Of a DNA stretch of 64,000 bases, positions 45,995 to 54,852 are shown one piece after another. Origin of the DNA: Cognatundibacterium squillarum (GTDB lineage Bacteria; Pseudomonadota; Gammaproteobacteria; Burkholderiales; Burkholderiaceae_D); assembly GCF_014652435.1 (NCBI RefSeq), contig NZ_BMYU01000009.1, forward strand, positions 59,441-123,440, in the 5' to 3' direction. Position numbers and translations under genes: made by a program. The notes below the pieces were generated by a model. The model searched no databases and was not told the DNA's origin. It saw only the letters and a list, made by a program, of their open reading frames with translations. The stretch's first letter is position 1, and every line of letters begins with the position of its first letter.

Positions 45995-46588
45995 TTACTG
46001 ATCCTGTTCCGGTTTCACGCTGGCCGGATCGAGCTTACCATCCAGCAAATCGTACCAGCCTTCATGGCCCAGTTTACGCATCATCGCCATATTGCGGTCA
46101 AAGATGGCGGCGGCATCCGGAAACGCATCCACGGCGCGGTCTATGCTTTCTTCGCGCAGCAAATGCAGAGTCGGATACGGCGAGCGGTTGGTATAGTTTT
46201 CGATATCGCCCGGCTCCGAATCCGCAAACTGATAATCCGGATGGAAGTTCGCAATCTGCAGTATGCCATCCAGATCCAGCTCTTCCAGCAGCGCATCGGC
46301 GACATCCAGAAAATCATTAAAATCCAGAAAATCGTTCAGCACATACGGATGGATCAGCAGCGTGGTTTCGGTTTTCTCCGGATTGGCTTCGGCCAGCACT
46401 TCCAGTTCCTGCCGCAAGACTTCGACCAGTTCTTCCGGTGTTTCTGCCTCGCTGACGACATAGCGCACTTGCTGTTTGACATGCACCGCTTTGGCAAACG
46501 GGCAGAGATTGAGTCCGATCACTGCTTTTTCCAGCCAGTTGGTGGTTGCGGCAATGACCTGTTCGTTGGTGACACGACGTGGTGACAT
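45995..46588 (-). CDS. DUF1415 family protein
   Basis: The 197-residue soluble protein belongs to the uncharacterised DUF1415 family. It has the typical NWLEKAVIGLNLCPFAKAVH near the start, the central LIHPYVLNDFLDFNDFLDVA and the segment FHPDYQFADSEPGDIENYTN, then RSPYPTLHLLREESIDRAV. I start at ATG 46588 with AAAGGAAG upstream; a longer start at 46624 adds residues unlike the family. It lies downstream of aceB on the same strand but with a terminator between. Confidence 0.85.
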   Translation of the reverse strand: MSPRRVTNEQVIAATTNWLEKAVIGLNLCPFAKAVHVKQQVRYVVSEAETPEELVEVLRQELEVLAEANPEKTETTLLIHPYVLNDFLDFNDFLDVADALLEELDLDGILQIANFHPDYQFADSEPGDIENYTNRSPYPTLHLLREESIDRAVDAFPDAAAIFDRNMAMMRKLGHEGWYDLLDGKLDPASVKPEQDQ

Positions 46589-46644
46589 AAAGCTTCCTTT
46601 CTCAGATGGGGCGAAGAATAGCATGCCGCATTGCCCTGCCCCGA

Positions 46645-46684
46645 TAAAAAAACCGGTACAGCCTGCGCCATACCGGTTTTTTTA
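46645..46684 (-). terminator. Intrinsic terminator after aceB
   Basis: Arms AACCGGTA and TACCGGTT are flanked by A7 and T7; on the minus strand this follows the aceB stop. Confidence 0.84.
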
Positions 46685-46739
46685 TGGATTCACTGCGTCA
46701 GCGCAAGCGCTGCTGTCAGCCTTTTATTCGCTGTACAGA

Positions 46740-48326
46740 TCAGACTTCTTCGTACAGTGGCAGCGTCAGGAATTCGGCGAAATTGTCAGAGGTCGACATT
46801 TCTTCAAAAATCTGCGCGGCACGGTCGTATGTTGCGCCGTCACCGGCAACTGCTTTCACTTTGACCAGTTCTTCCGGAATCATGGCTTTCACCATCTCCG
46901 CAGTCACTTTACGGCCATCTTCCAGCACGCCTTTCGGTGTGCGTATCCATTGCCATACCTGAGAACGAGAGATTTCTGCGGTTGCTGCATCTTCCATCAG
47001 ATTGTGAATCGGTACGCAGCCATTACCCGCCAGCCATGCACCCAGATAGTGAATACCGACGTTGATGTTGTAACGCAGACCGGCCTCAGTAATCGGCGTT
47101 TCCGGCTGGAAGTTCAGCAGATCGGCCGCTGTGGTTTGCACGTCCGGACGTTGTTTGCTGATTTGATTCGGCGCATCGCCGAGCACTTTTTTGAACTCGG
47201 TCATCGCCAGATCGACCAGTCCCGGATGGGCAACCCAACCGCCGTCGTAACCATCGGTCGCATCGCGGGCTTTGTCGGAACGCACACCGCCCATGGCAAC
47301 TTCATTTTTCTCAGGATCATTTTTGATCGGGATCAGCGCAGACATACCGCCAATCGCCGGTGCATTACGTTTGTGGCAGGTTTTCAGCAACAGCAATGCA
47401 TACGCACGCATGAATGGCGCGGTCATCGTGACTTTGCCGCGGTCCGCCAGACAGAAGTCGCGGTCGTTTTTGAATTTTTTGATACAGGAGAAGATGTAAT
47501 CCCAGCGACCGGCATTCAGACCGGAACTGTGTTCACGCAGTTCGTACAGGATTTCATCCATTTCAAACGCCGCGACGATGGTTTCAATCAGAACGGTGGC
47601 TTTGATCGTGCCTTGCGCCAAACCCAGCTCGTTTTGCGCCATCACGAAAATGTCGTTCCACAAACGCGCTTCCAGATGGGATTCCATTTTCGGCAGATAG
47701 AAATACGGACCGGCGCCGCGTGCCAGTTGTTCTTTGGCATTGTGGAACAGGAACAGCGCGAAATCGAAAATACCGCCGGAAATGCGTTTGCCATCGACCA
47801 GCACATGCTTTTCATCCAGATGCCAGCCACGCGGACGCACCACCAGTGTCGCCACTTTGTCGTTCAGTACATAGTGTTTACCATTTTGTTCCAGACTGAT
47901 CGTGCGGCGTACGGCATCGCGCATATTGATCTGCCCCTGAATCTGGTTATCCCAGTTTGGGGTATTTGAATCTTCAAAGTCCGTCATGTAGCTGTCGGCA
48001 CCGGAATTCAGCGCATTGATCACCATCTTGCGCTCAACCGGGCCGGTGATTTCCACGCGGCGGCATTCCAGCGCTTTTGGCAGCGGCGCAATCGTCCAGT
48101 CACCTTCGCGGATATGGCGGGTGGATTCCAGAAAGTCCGGACGCTCACCGGCATCCATGCGTTTGGCGCGTTCGATGCGGGCTTGCAGCAGCGACTGGCG
48201 GCGCTCTTCAAATGCGCGGCTCAGTTTCGCGACAAAGCTCAGGGCTTCGGTGGTCAGAATCTGTTCATAGCCGGGTTTGATGTCGGCGGTAATCTGTACG
48301 CCTTCCGGCAAGCTGATTGTAGTCAT
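46740..48326 (-). CDS. aceB: Malate synthase A
   Basis: Malate synthase condenses glyoxylate with acetyl-CoA in the glyoxylate shunt. The protein (528 residues from ATG 48326) has the motif YMTDFEDSNTPNWDNQIQGQ, the active-site region KATVLIETIVAAFEMDEILY, and MGGVRSDKARDATDGYDGGW near the C-terminal part. GGAGAC lies before ATG 48326; a longer start at 48347 is less likely. The upstream gene, 24 bp away, encodes a haloacid dehalogenase-like protein. Isocitrate lyase is not in the window. Confidence 0.95.
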   Translation of the reverse strand: MTTISLPEGVQITADIKPGYEQILTTEALSFVAKLSRAFEERRQSLLQARIERAKRMDAGERPDFLESTRHIREGDWTIAPLPKALECRRVEITGPVERKMVINALNSGADSYMTDFEDSNTPNWDNQIQGQINMRDAVRRTISLEQNGKHYVLNDKVATLVVRPRGWHLDEKHVLVDGKRISGGIFDFALFLFHNAKEQLARGAGPYFYLPKMESHLEARLWNDIFVMAQNELGLAQGTIKATVLIETIVAAFEMDEILYELREHSSGLNAGRWDYIFSCIKKFKNDRDFCLADRGKVTMTAPFMRAYALLLLKTCHKRNAPAIGGMSALIPIKNDPEKNEVAMGGVRSDKARDATDGYDGGWVAHPGLVDLAMTEFKKVLGDAPNQISKQRPDVQTTAADLLNFQPETPITEAGLRYNINVGIHYLGAWLAGNGCVPIHNLMEDAATAEISRSQVWQWIRTPKGVLEDGRKVTAEMVKAMIPEELVKVKAVAGDGATYDRAAQIFEEMSTSDNFAEFLTLPLYEEV

Positions 48327-48350
48327 GCGGGTCTCCATCCGTTTCAAAAT

Positions 48351-49028
48351 TTAAAGGTTTGACGATAAAAAATTCACTACATCCTGCAAGCTATTGCCCG
48401 TGCCCTGCGGCAATACACCCAGTTCTTCCGCCGGTGCCTGCTGGCGGTTCACCCAGAATGTGGTGTAACCGAACCAGCCTGCACCGCAGGCATCCCAGCC
48501 ATTCGCTGACACAAACAGAATGTCCCGCGCTGCCAGCCCCAGCACATCCGGACCCATCTGATAGACCTCCGGTGCCGTTTTATATTTCTGTACGCTGTCT
48601 GCCGACAACACATGATGAAAGTAGCTGCGCAATCCCGCGGCTTCCAGTGCGGACTGCAGCATCGGCGTGGTGCCGTTCGATAAAATCGCCAGCGTCAGCG
48701 GCATCGTCCGCAGTTGCTGTAATACCTGTTCGCATTCGGGAAACACCGGCAAACGGGCGTATTCCCCCATCAGCGCGTTCTGCGCTTCGATATTCAGCGC
48801 CAGCCCGAGTTTGCGGCAGCTGAATACCAGTGCATCCTGCGTGACTTCCCAAAATGGCTTATACATACAACACATGGTGCGCAACTGGGTGTACTCAATC
48901 TGCTTAGTGCGCCACAATTGTGCGAGTGCCGTTCCTGCACCGGGATAAAAACGTTCCGCCGTGGACGCCAGCGCGTAGACATCAAATAAGGTGCCGTAAG
49001 CATCAAAAATCACTGCACGTGCCGGCAT
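48351..49028 (-). CDS. Haloacid dehalogenase type II-like hydrolase
   Basis: The 225-residue HAD protein begins MPARAVIFDAYGTLFDV with the nucleophile Asp9, has ILSNGTTPMLQ (motif II) and ILFVSANGWDACGAGWFGYT, the pattern of L-2-haloacid dehalogenases. The cap domain is helical (about 15-95). It is first in an operon with aceB, so a role in feeding 2-hydroxyacids such as glycolate toward glyoxylate is possible but inferred. AAAGGTGAAG precedes the ATG. A LysR gene is divergent. Confidence 0.87.
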   Translation of the reverse strand: MPARAVIFDAYGTLFDVYALASTAERFYPGAGTALAQLWRTKQIEYTQLRTMCCMYKPFWEVTQDALVFSCRKLGLALNIEAQNALMGEYARLPVFPECEQVLQQLRTMPLTLAILSNGTTPMLQSALEAAGLRSYFHHVLSADSVQKYKTAPEVYQMGPDVLGLAARDILFVSANGWDACGAGWFGYTTFWVNRQQAPAEELGVLPQGTGNSLQDVVNFLSSNL

Positions 49029-49193
49029 AAGCTTCACCTTTATCCTGGTAATCGTTGCGTTCCACTACAGTATATTCAATCAAAACCAACATAAAGAGGG
49101 AGATTTATCACTTTATCTTTTACTTTTACGCAAAAATAAGAAAAATATGCAGTTCATAACAAAAACAAAGAACACTTTGGGGGAATCCACGAG

Positions 49194-50096
49194 ATGGATC
49201 AGTTCAAACAAATCAGCACTTTTGCTGAGGTTGCGTCACGAGGCAGCCTGTCAGCAGCGGCGCGGGCGGAAGGCGTGGCACCGGCCATGATCAGCCGCCG
49301 GCTGGACGCATTAGAAGAAAGACTCGGTGTCAAACTCTTACAACGCACCACCCGTAAAATTGCCCTGACACACGAGGGCAGTTCATTTCTTGAAGATTGT
49401 CAGCGCATTCTGGCCGAACTGGAGGAGGCAGAAGCGCAGGTATCGGAACGCAGTGCCACTGCCAGCGGCGCACTGACCATATCCGCACCGGCCGGTTTCG
49501 GGCGTCAGCATGTGGCACCGCTGATTCCCGCATTTCTGGATTTGCATCCGGGCTTAGAGCTGACTCTGAGCCTGAACGACCGTGTGGTGGATCTGATCGG
49601 TGAAGGCATCGACGTGGCGATTCGCATCGCCGCGCTCAGCGACTCCAACCTGATAGGCGTAAAGCTGGCCGATAACAAACGGGTCGTCGTCGCTTCGCCG
49701 GATTATCTGAGCAAACACGGCAGACCGCGCACGCTGGACGATCTGATGTCGCACAATTGTCTGGCCTTTAGTGCGGACGGCAGCCAGCGCGGCTGGACTT
49801 TCCGGCAGAACGGCAAAAATGTGACGATCAAAGTCGAAGGAAATATGGTCTGCAACGATGGCGAAGTGCTGCACGACTGGGCGCTGGCCGGACGCGGTCT
49901 GGCGTGGCGCTCGATGTGGGAAGTCGGCACCGAAATCGAATCCGGCAAGCTGGTTACCGTGCTCGATGAATTCACTGCACCGGGCAATGATATTTACGCG
50001 ATTTTTGCCCAGCGCCGGCATTTGCCATTCCGCATCCGTGCTTTCATCGACTTTTTACGGCAGGCCTATGCGCTGCCGGATTACTGGCGCAAATAA
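49194..50096 (+). CDS. LysR family transcriptional regulator
   Basis: The 300-residue protein has the N-terminal winged helix-turn-helix (FAEVASRGSLSAAARAEGVA, then MISRRLDALEERLGVKLLQR) and a periplasmic-binding-like effector domain (GRQHVAPLIPAFLDLHPGLE; GEGIDVAIRIAALSDSNLIG). This is the common CrgA/DsdC-like LTTR type. It is divergent from the haloacid dehalogenase-aceB operon across a 165-bp AT-rich gap, so it likely controls that operon. GGGGGA lies before the ATG. Confidence 0.92.
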   Translation: MDQFKQISTFAEVASRGSLSAAARAEGVAPAMISRRLDALEERLGVKLLQRTTRKIALTHEGSSFLEDCQRILAELEEAEAQVSERSATASGALTISAPAGFGRQHVAPLIPAFLDLHPGLELTLSLNDRVVDLIGEGIDVAIRIAALSDSNLIGVKLADNKRVVVASPDYLSKHGRPRTLDDLMSHNCLAFSADGSQRGWTFRQNGKNVTIKVEGNMVCNDGEVLHDWALAGRGLAWRSMWEVGTEIESGKLVTVLDEFTAPGNDIYAIFAQRRHLPFRIRAFIDFLRQAYALPDYWRK

Positions 50097-50169
50097 GCTG
50101 CACTGAATCAGCGATCCGGCAAGCTGTGGTTTCAGGACTGTGTCTTCGCACAGCATTTACACAGCCATT

Positions 50170-50270
50170 ACTATGCAGCTGTCGTCATCAGGTATTTCCG
50201 GAGGCCCAGACTTTCTGCCGACGACCGCCGGATCGCTATGCCAGAATCCGCATTTAAGGCATTTTCAGGC
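50170..50270 (+). repeat. Dispersed intergenic repeat, copy C
   Basis: Shared blocks are GTCGTCAT, TTTCCGGAGGCCCAGACTTT, CTGCCGACGACCGCCGGATC and GCTATGCCAGAATCCGCATT, followed by AAGGCATTTTCAGGCAATT as in copy B. It lies 73 bp after the LysR stop. Confidence 0.87.
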
Positions 50271-50403
50271 AATTTCCGGCTGCGTTGCGCGCTTTTGTTT
50301 GCCCCTCCGCTAACCGCCTGATACTGACAGCGAAGCCTCTGGAAATTCTGACGCACAGACCACAATAAAGCCGACACCTTCAGCGCAGCTAATCCGCAAA
50401 ACA

Positions 50404-50440
50404 AAAGCGCCGTTTTCAGTACAGAAAACGGCGCTTTCTT
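50404..50440. terminator. Bidirectional terminator between LysR gene and chemoreceptor
   Basis: Arms AAAGCGCCGTTTTC and GAAAACGGCGCTTT close over a six-base loop. Confidence 0.82.
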
Positions 50441-50497
50441 ATCATTGAATAATGTTGCTTTACTGCACAAACTTACCGGCACAAACCGGCAACCAGG

Positions 50498-52204
50498 TCA
50501 GAACTCTTCCCAGTCGCCACCATCATCTTTTGGTTTAGATGCCGGAATCGATTTCACTGCCGGACGGGCCGCCGGTTTTGCTGCGGTACGCGCTGCAGGC
50601 TTCACAGCCGGTGCGGCTGCAATAATGGGTTCCGCTGCAGAGCGGTCGAAGTCGTAACTCTGACCCTGTTCCACTTTGAAAATACCGACAGCCTGATTCA
50701 GCAGATTAGCCTGTTCGCGCATACTGCCGGCTGCTGCCGCGGCCTCTTCCACCAGTGCCGCATTTTGCTGTGTCGATTCATCCATTTTGGTCACAGCCTG
50801 ATTTACCTGCTGGATACCATCACGCTGCTCCGCACTGGCGGCAGTGATTTCCGCCATGATGTCCGCCACACTCTTAATCGAGGTGACGATCTCATCCATG
50901 GTTTTACCGGCGTTATCCACCAGCGCTGCACCCTCTTCGACTTTCTCTACCGACGTGCCGATCAGTTCTTTGATCTCTTTCGCTGCGCCCGCTGAACGCT
51001 GCGCCAGACTACGCACTTCACTCGCCACCACCGCGAAACCACGGCCCTGTTCACCCGCACGTGCCGCTTCCACCGCAGCATTCAGCGCCAGAATATTGGT
51101 CTGGAATGCAATGCCGTCAATCACGCCGATAATATCGACAATTTTTTGCGAGCTTTCCTTAATAGACGCCATGGTGTGCACCACATTGCCCACCACCTGA
51201 CCACCACGGGTTGCCACTTCCGAAGCGCGTACCGCCAGCGTATTTGCCTGACGTGCATTGTCAGCATTTTGCTGCACAGTAGATGTCAATTCTTCCATCG
51301 AGGAAGCAGTTTCTTCCAGGCTGGCAGCCTGTTGTTCGGTACGGGAAGACAAATCCATATTGCCTTCTGCAATTTCCTGTGCCGACACTGCTATCGAACC
51401 ACTGCTCTGACGTACCATCGTCACGGTCTGCACCAGCGACTGACGCATATTTTCCAGACCGGAAATCAGTTCGCCCATTTCGTCCTTAGATTCCGGACGC
51501 AGCTGCTGCGTCAGATCGCCGTCACCAATGGATTTGAACTGACGCAGTGCCTGATGCAACGGGTGAGAAATTGCGCGTAACAGGAAATGCGCAGAGATAA
51601 ATACGGCGATAAGACCACCCAATACGCCCAACACATCCACCCATACAAACACTTTAAAAAACTGGCGGGTATCGTCATACATGTCATGCACAACTTTGAC
51701 CTGATAGTCATTCAGTGCAGACACTTTATCAGCATAAGCAGAATATGACTTCGCAGCGATCTCCATATTGATCGCATCTGCTTCGTCACGGTTTCCGGCT
51801 TTCAGCGCGGACACCATTTTATCGAAATCCTTGAGGTAAGCTTCACGTGCTGCGACCGTTTCATCGGACAACTTCTTTTCTTCCGGCGTTTGCGGCAGCT
51901 TCAGGTAATCCTGCATTGCCTTATCCGATTGCTCCTTGAATTTCACAGAGCGGTCAAGGTTTTCTTTAAAGTTCGGATGCTCAGGGTGCGCAATCGCACG
52001 GTCGATAGCGGTCCGGGAACGCAGCAGTGCCACGCGGGAATTCGCCAGCATTTCCATCGATGGCATCTGGTTCGTTAAGATTTCCTCAATAATACCGTTG
52101 CCGTTGCGCACACCGGCCATCCCCATCAGTCCCCCGATGACCAGCATCACGGCCATAAAAGACATTGTGGCAATCAGCCGCATGCGAATTGTCAGATTAA
52201 ACAT
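50498..52204 (-). CDS. Methyl-accepting chemotaxis protein with C-terminal CheR/CheB tether
   Basis: The 568-residue receptor has membrane segments near residues 10-30 and 190-212, a four-helix-bundle periplasmic domain, HAMP, and the signalling hairpin with [20 protein letters not shown]. It ends Asp-Trp-Glu-Glu-Phe after an Ala/Pro/Lys-rich flexible linker; that ending resembles the NWETF pentapeptide by which E. coli Tar and Tsr tether CheR and CheB. Ligand unknown. It stands alone, not in a che operon. Confidence 0.94.
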   Translation of the reverse strand: MFNLTIRMRLIATMSFMAVMLVIGGLMGMAGVRNGNGIIEEILTNQMPSMEMLANSRVALLRSRTAIDRAIAHPEHPNFKENLDRSVKFKEQSDKAMQDYLKLPQTPEEKKLSDETVAAREAYLKDFDKMVSALKAGNRDEADAINMEIAAKSYSAYADKVSALNDYQVKVVHDMYDDTRQFFKVFVWVDVLGVLGGLIAVFISAHFLLRAISHPLHQALRQFKSIGDGDLTQQLRPESKDEMGELISGLENMRQSLVQTVTMVRQSSGSIAVSAQEIAEGNMDLSSRTEQQAASLEETASSMEELTSTVQQNADNARQANTLAVRASEVATRGGQVVGNVVHTMASIKESSQKIVDIIGVIDGIAFQTNILALNAAVEAARAGEQGRGFAVVASEVRSLAQRSAGAAKEIKELIGTSVEKVEEGAALVDNAGKTMDEIVTSIKSVADIMAEITAASAEQRDGIQQVNQAVTKMDESTQQNAALVEEAAAAAGSMREQANLLNQAVGIFKVEQGQSYDFDRSAAEPIIAAAPAVKPAARTAAKPAARPAVKSIPASKPKDDGGDWEEF

Positions 52205-52376
52205 ATGCAGTTTTCCTGTAATGATTTTCTATAGAGCAACACGGAGGATACAAACTTCTTACCAAAAAGTCTTGATAATGAACAATAGCACTGAAATCAA
52301 ATTATGCTCAATACGACATCTTTGCGATTGTGTGTTTTGTCAGACGAATTCCTGCGTAATACTCAAGCAACAGGCG

Positions 52377-52409
52377 AAAAAAAATCCCCGCGAATGCGAG
52401 GATTTTTTA
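52377..52409 (-). terminator. Intrinsic terminator after cspA
   Basis: Arms AAAATCCCCGC and GCGAGGATTTT close over GAAT; on the minus strand T's follow. Confidence 0.83.
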
Positions 52410-52431
52410 TTCAGCGTATCGACTGTAAGAA

Positions 52432-52635
52432 TTACAGTGGAACGATGTTAGAAGCTTGCTTGCCTTTAGGGCCAGTAGTTACTTCGAAAGAAACGCGTTG
52501 GTTTTCTTTCAGAGATTTGAAGCCGTTAGACTGGATCGCGGAGAAGTGCGCGAACAGGTCTTCGCCACCTTCATCAGGTGTAATGAAACCGAAACCTTTT
52601 GCATCGTTAAACCATTTAACAGTACCTTGTGCCAT
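52432..52635 (-). CDS. cspA: Cold-shock protein
   Basis: The 67-residue OB-fold RNA chaperone begins [20 protein letters not shown] with RNP1 (KGFGFIT) and RNP2 (DLFAHF) motifs and ends [17 protein letters not shown] start at ATG 52635, with GGAAATATC before it; the longer frame to 52665 is not family-like. A long AT-rich upstream region (to about 52860) could hold the structured leader known from cold-shock genes. Confidence 0.95.
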   Translation of the reverse strand: MAQGTVKWFNDAKGFGFITPDEGGEDLFAHFSAIQSNGFKSLKENQRVSFEVTTGPKGKQASNIVPL

Positions 52636-52861
52636 GATATTTCCAAAAAAATTGAGTTGAGGCAAATGCCCAAAATCGTTTCAACCTCAGTAAGAAATGA
52701 CAGACCGATACTGCAAAACCACTTTGAATTTCAACGACGAATCCGATTATACGCACATTTATTCCGGCTAAGTCAAATAAAACAGTTAAAGTTGATCCAA
52801 ATGTCGCATTTCATAGCCAAAAGTTTAAATGTCCGATTCAGAAACGTTAATTTGATGACAT

Positions 52862-53650
52862 TTAACGCAAGGGCCCCAGACCAAACCGGGGCGCCCGTTT
52901 TTCAGCAAATGCACGTATGCCTTCCTGAAAATCCGGCGAAGCAGCAAGACTTGCCATCGCCTCGGTTTCCATCGCCATTTGCTGTTCAATACTGTTGTTC
53001 TGAGACGCCAGTAACAGTTTTTTAAGGGCGGAAACACATTGTGGCGGCGCCCGCAGAATCCGCGCTGCCATCTTCTCCAGTACATCGTTTAACTGTTCAT
53101 CCGGTACAACCAGATTTATAAGCCCGGCTGCTTGCAACTCTTCCGGCGTCAGATTTTCTGCCAGCAACAGCCATTGTAATGCCTGACGGTAACCCGCCAG
53201 CCGCGGCAGCCACCAGCTCATCGCACCGTCAGGCCCCGAAGCAAAGCGCATATAACCGGTGTTAAACCGTGTGAACTGCGCAGCAATCACCATATCGGCG
53301 AAGTTCATCATCGCAAAACTGGAGCCACCGACATAGCCATGCACGCCCGCAATCATGATGGCAGGCAATTGTTGCAAGCGCAGCATAGCCGCAGAAAACA
53401 CGGCAGTCGCCTCTGCCAGCCGCCGCGGCTGCACTCCTCCCTCCTGCGCCAGCCCGCGCAAATCGCCGCCCGCACCAAAGACTTCGCCTTCCGCTTTCAG
53501 CAAAATCACGCGCAGACCGGCTCTTTCGCCAAGCTCATGGGAAATTTGTTCCAGCTGACGGATTTGCGCTTCACCCAGCGCATTCATCCTTGCCGGATGG
53601 GAGATCAGGATGCGTGCGACCTGATCCTGCATTTCAAGACGGATACTCAT
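52862..53650 (-). CDS. Enoyl-CoA hydratase/isomerase family protein
   Basis: The 262-residue crotonase-fold protein has the oxyanion-hole stretches GEVFGAGGDL and GYVGGSSFAMMNFADM, then SGPDGAMSWWLPRLAGYRQA, where the usual catalytic Glu of hydratases is replaced by Asp/Gly-type residues, as in isomerase-like members such as PaaG. GCAGGAG precedes ATG 53650; the longer start at 53665 is less likely. It may act with the thioesterase gene next door (53757-54224), 107 bp away. Substrate unknown. Confidence 0.87.
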   Translation of the reverse strand: MSIRLEMQDQVARILISHPARMNALGEAQIRQLEQISHELGERAGLRVILLKAEGEVFGAGGDLRGLAQEGGVQPRRLAEATAVFSAAMLRLQQLPAIMIAGVHGYVGGSSFAMMNFADMVIAAQFTRFNTGYMRFASGPDGAMSWWLPRLAGYRQALQWLLLAENLTPEELQAAGLINLVVPDEQLNDVLEKMAARILRAPPQCVSALKKLLLASQNNSIEQQMAMETEAMASLAASPDFQEGIRAFAEKRAPRFGLGPLR

Positions 53651-53756
53651 AGCGAACTCCTGCAATCTGTGGATGACGCTGAACAGCGTCTCCCCTCATG
53701 CTAGGAGATCAAAAGTAATCCGAATGTGAACTGATGTTAAACTCGCAGCTACGGCT

Positions 53757-54224
53757 TCAGGCTTTGCCGTGCAGAATAAATGCGGCTGCCCCTGTCGCAA
53801 TGCGTACACCTTCCTGATCGTGCATTTGCATCAGCACATTGGCCACCCGCCGGCCTAAGCGCGTAACTTCAGCAGATGCAATAAACACCTCACCACGCGC
53901 AGGCTTCAGAAAGTCGATACGCAAATCAATTGTGCTCATTTGCGCGAATTCCGCGACCTGTTCCATCGCTGTCTGACGTGGTGTCTGCTGCGCCATTTTG
54001 AGCAGGACGCCAACTGCACCGATGCTGTCGAGCACCGAAGCAATCACACCGCCGTGCAGCATGCCCTGAGAGAAATTCCCTATCAGCTCAGGCTGCTTGT
54101 GTATTGTTAATTTCGGATGATCTGCGTTCAGATCGGTCAGCTTCATGCCCAGTAACTTGCAGAAAGGAATTTTCTCTTCCAGCACATGATGTAAATACTG
54201 ATGAAATTCCGCATTGGTATGCAT
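53757..54224 (-). CDS. PaaI/YigI-like hotdog-fold thioesterase
   Basis: The 155-residue protein has the hotdog core GMLHGGVIASVLDSIGAVGV and STIDLRIDFLKPARGEVFIA, then EVTRLGRRVANVLMQMHDQE. This resembles the acyl-CoA thioesterase group of YigI and PaaI. No signal peptide is present. It is on the same strand as the enoyl-CoA hydratase-like gene, so both may handle CoA esters. Confidence 0.87.
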   Translation of the reverse strand: MHTNAEFHQYLHHVLEEKIPFCKLLGMKLTDLNADHPKLTIHKQPELIGNFSQGMLHGGVIASVLDSIGAVGVLLKMAQQTPRQTAMEQVAEFAQMSTIDLRIDFLKPARGEVFIASAEVTRLGRRVANVLMQMHDQEGVRIATGAAAFILHGKA

Positions 54225-54369
54225 ATCTTTTTAATTAATAAGATGTTGAAGGATATTGACTGGCCTGATCAATGCAGCAGGAGCTGACCGGCTTACAACA
54301 AACATATACAGCAAGTATGCGGATGTACTTTGCATTCCGGTTTTGTCCGCGCATAATCGCTGATCCGAT

Positions 54370-54804
54370 ATGAATAACAAGCTGACAAACATGCACGTGA
54401 AGACCGGATTACTGACGCTCAGCCTTCTTTTGTCACAAGCTGTGTTTGCGCAGGAAACCGGCATGCAGCCGGAGCTGCGCTGCAAGGTTACCTATGCCAG
54501 CACCACTGTCAGTCTTCAGACGCACATCGTTGTTGACCCGTATTCCGTACCGGAAACCGACATCGAAGGCCGTTTCCGCTTTAAAGCCGTGATGGTCGGC
54601 AAACCCGGAAAAATCGATTACATCAAACTGTACGCCTATCTGCAGCGCGATGGCGGCGATATTCCGGTGCATCAGGCCAGCTATACAGGGCCGTTTGCCT
54701 ACAGCCCGCAAGTATATAAGCTCACGCCGGATAATCTGCTGTACGCCGGCGAATTAGAGCGCATCCTTCAGTACGCCTGCGATTTATACAACCCGCCGCA
54801 GTAA
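54370..54804 (+). CDS. Secreted protein of unknown function
   Basis: The 144-residue precursor has a signal peptide (TGLLTLSLLLSQAVFAQ, cleavage near residue 28). The mature part contains two Cys (in ELRCKVTYAS and ILQYACDLYNPP) and a beta-rich pattern, FRFKAVMVGKPGKIDYIKLY. I do not recognise a family. ATG 54394 (MHVKTG) is an equally likely start. It stands 48 bp before the CapA-like gene on the same strand, which suggests a shared transcript. Confidence 0.7.
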   Translation: MNNKLTNMHVKTGLLTLSLLLSQAVFAQETGMQPELRCKVTYASTTVSLQTHIVVDPYSVPETDIEGRFRFKAVMVGKPGKIDYIKLYAYLQRDGGDIPVHQASYTGPFAYSPQVYKLTPDNLLYAGELERILQYACDLYNPPQ

Positions 54805-54852
54805 GCGACAGCCCGCCGTCATCAGCACACCACCGTTATCTGAATTCCCGCG

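Larger units (their letters stand above)
50097..50497. other. Convergent intergenic region between LysR gene and chemoreceptor
   Basis: The 401 bp hold a dispersed repeat copy (50170-50270) and a bidirectional terminator (50404-50440). No gene is supported; the minus-strand frame 50171-50482 covers the repeat and the terminator. Confidence 0.7.
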
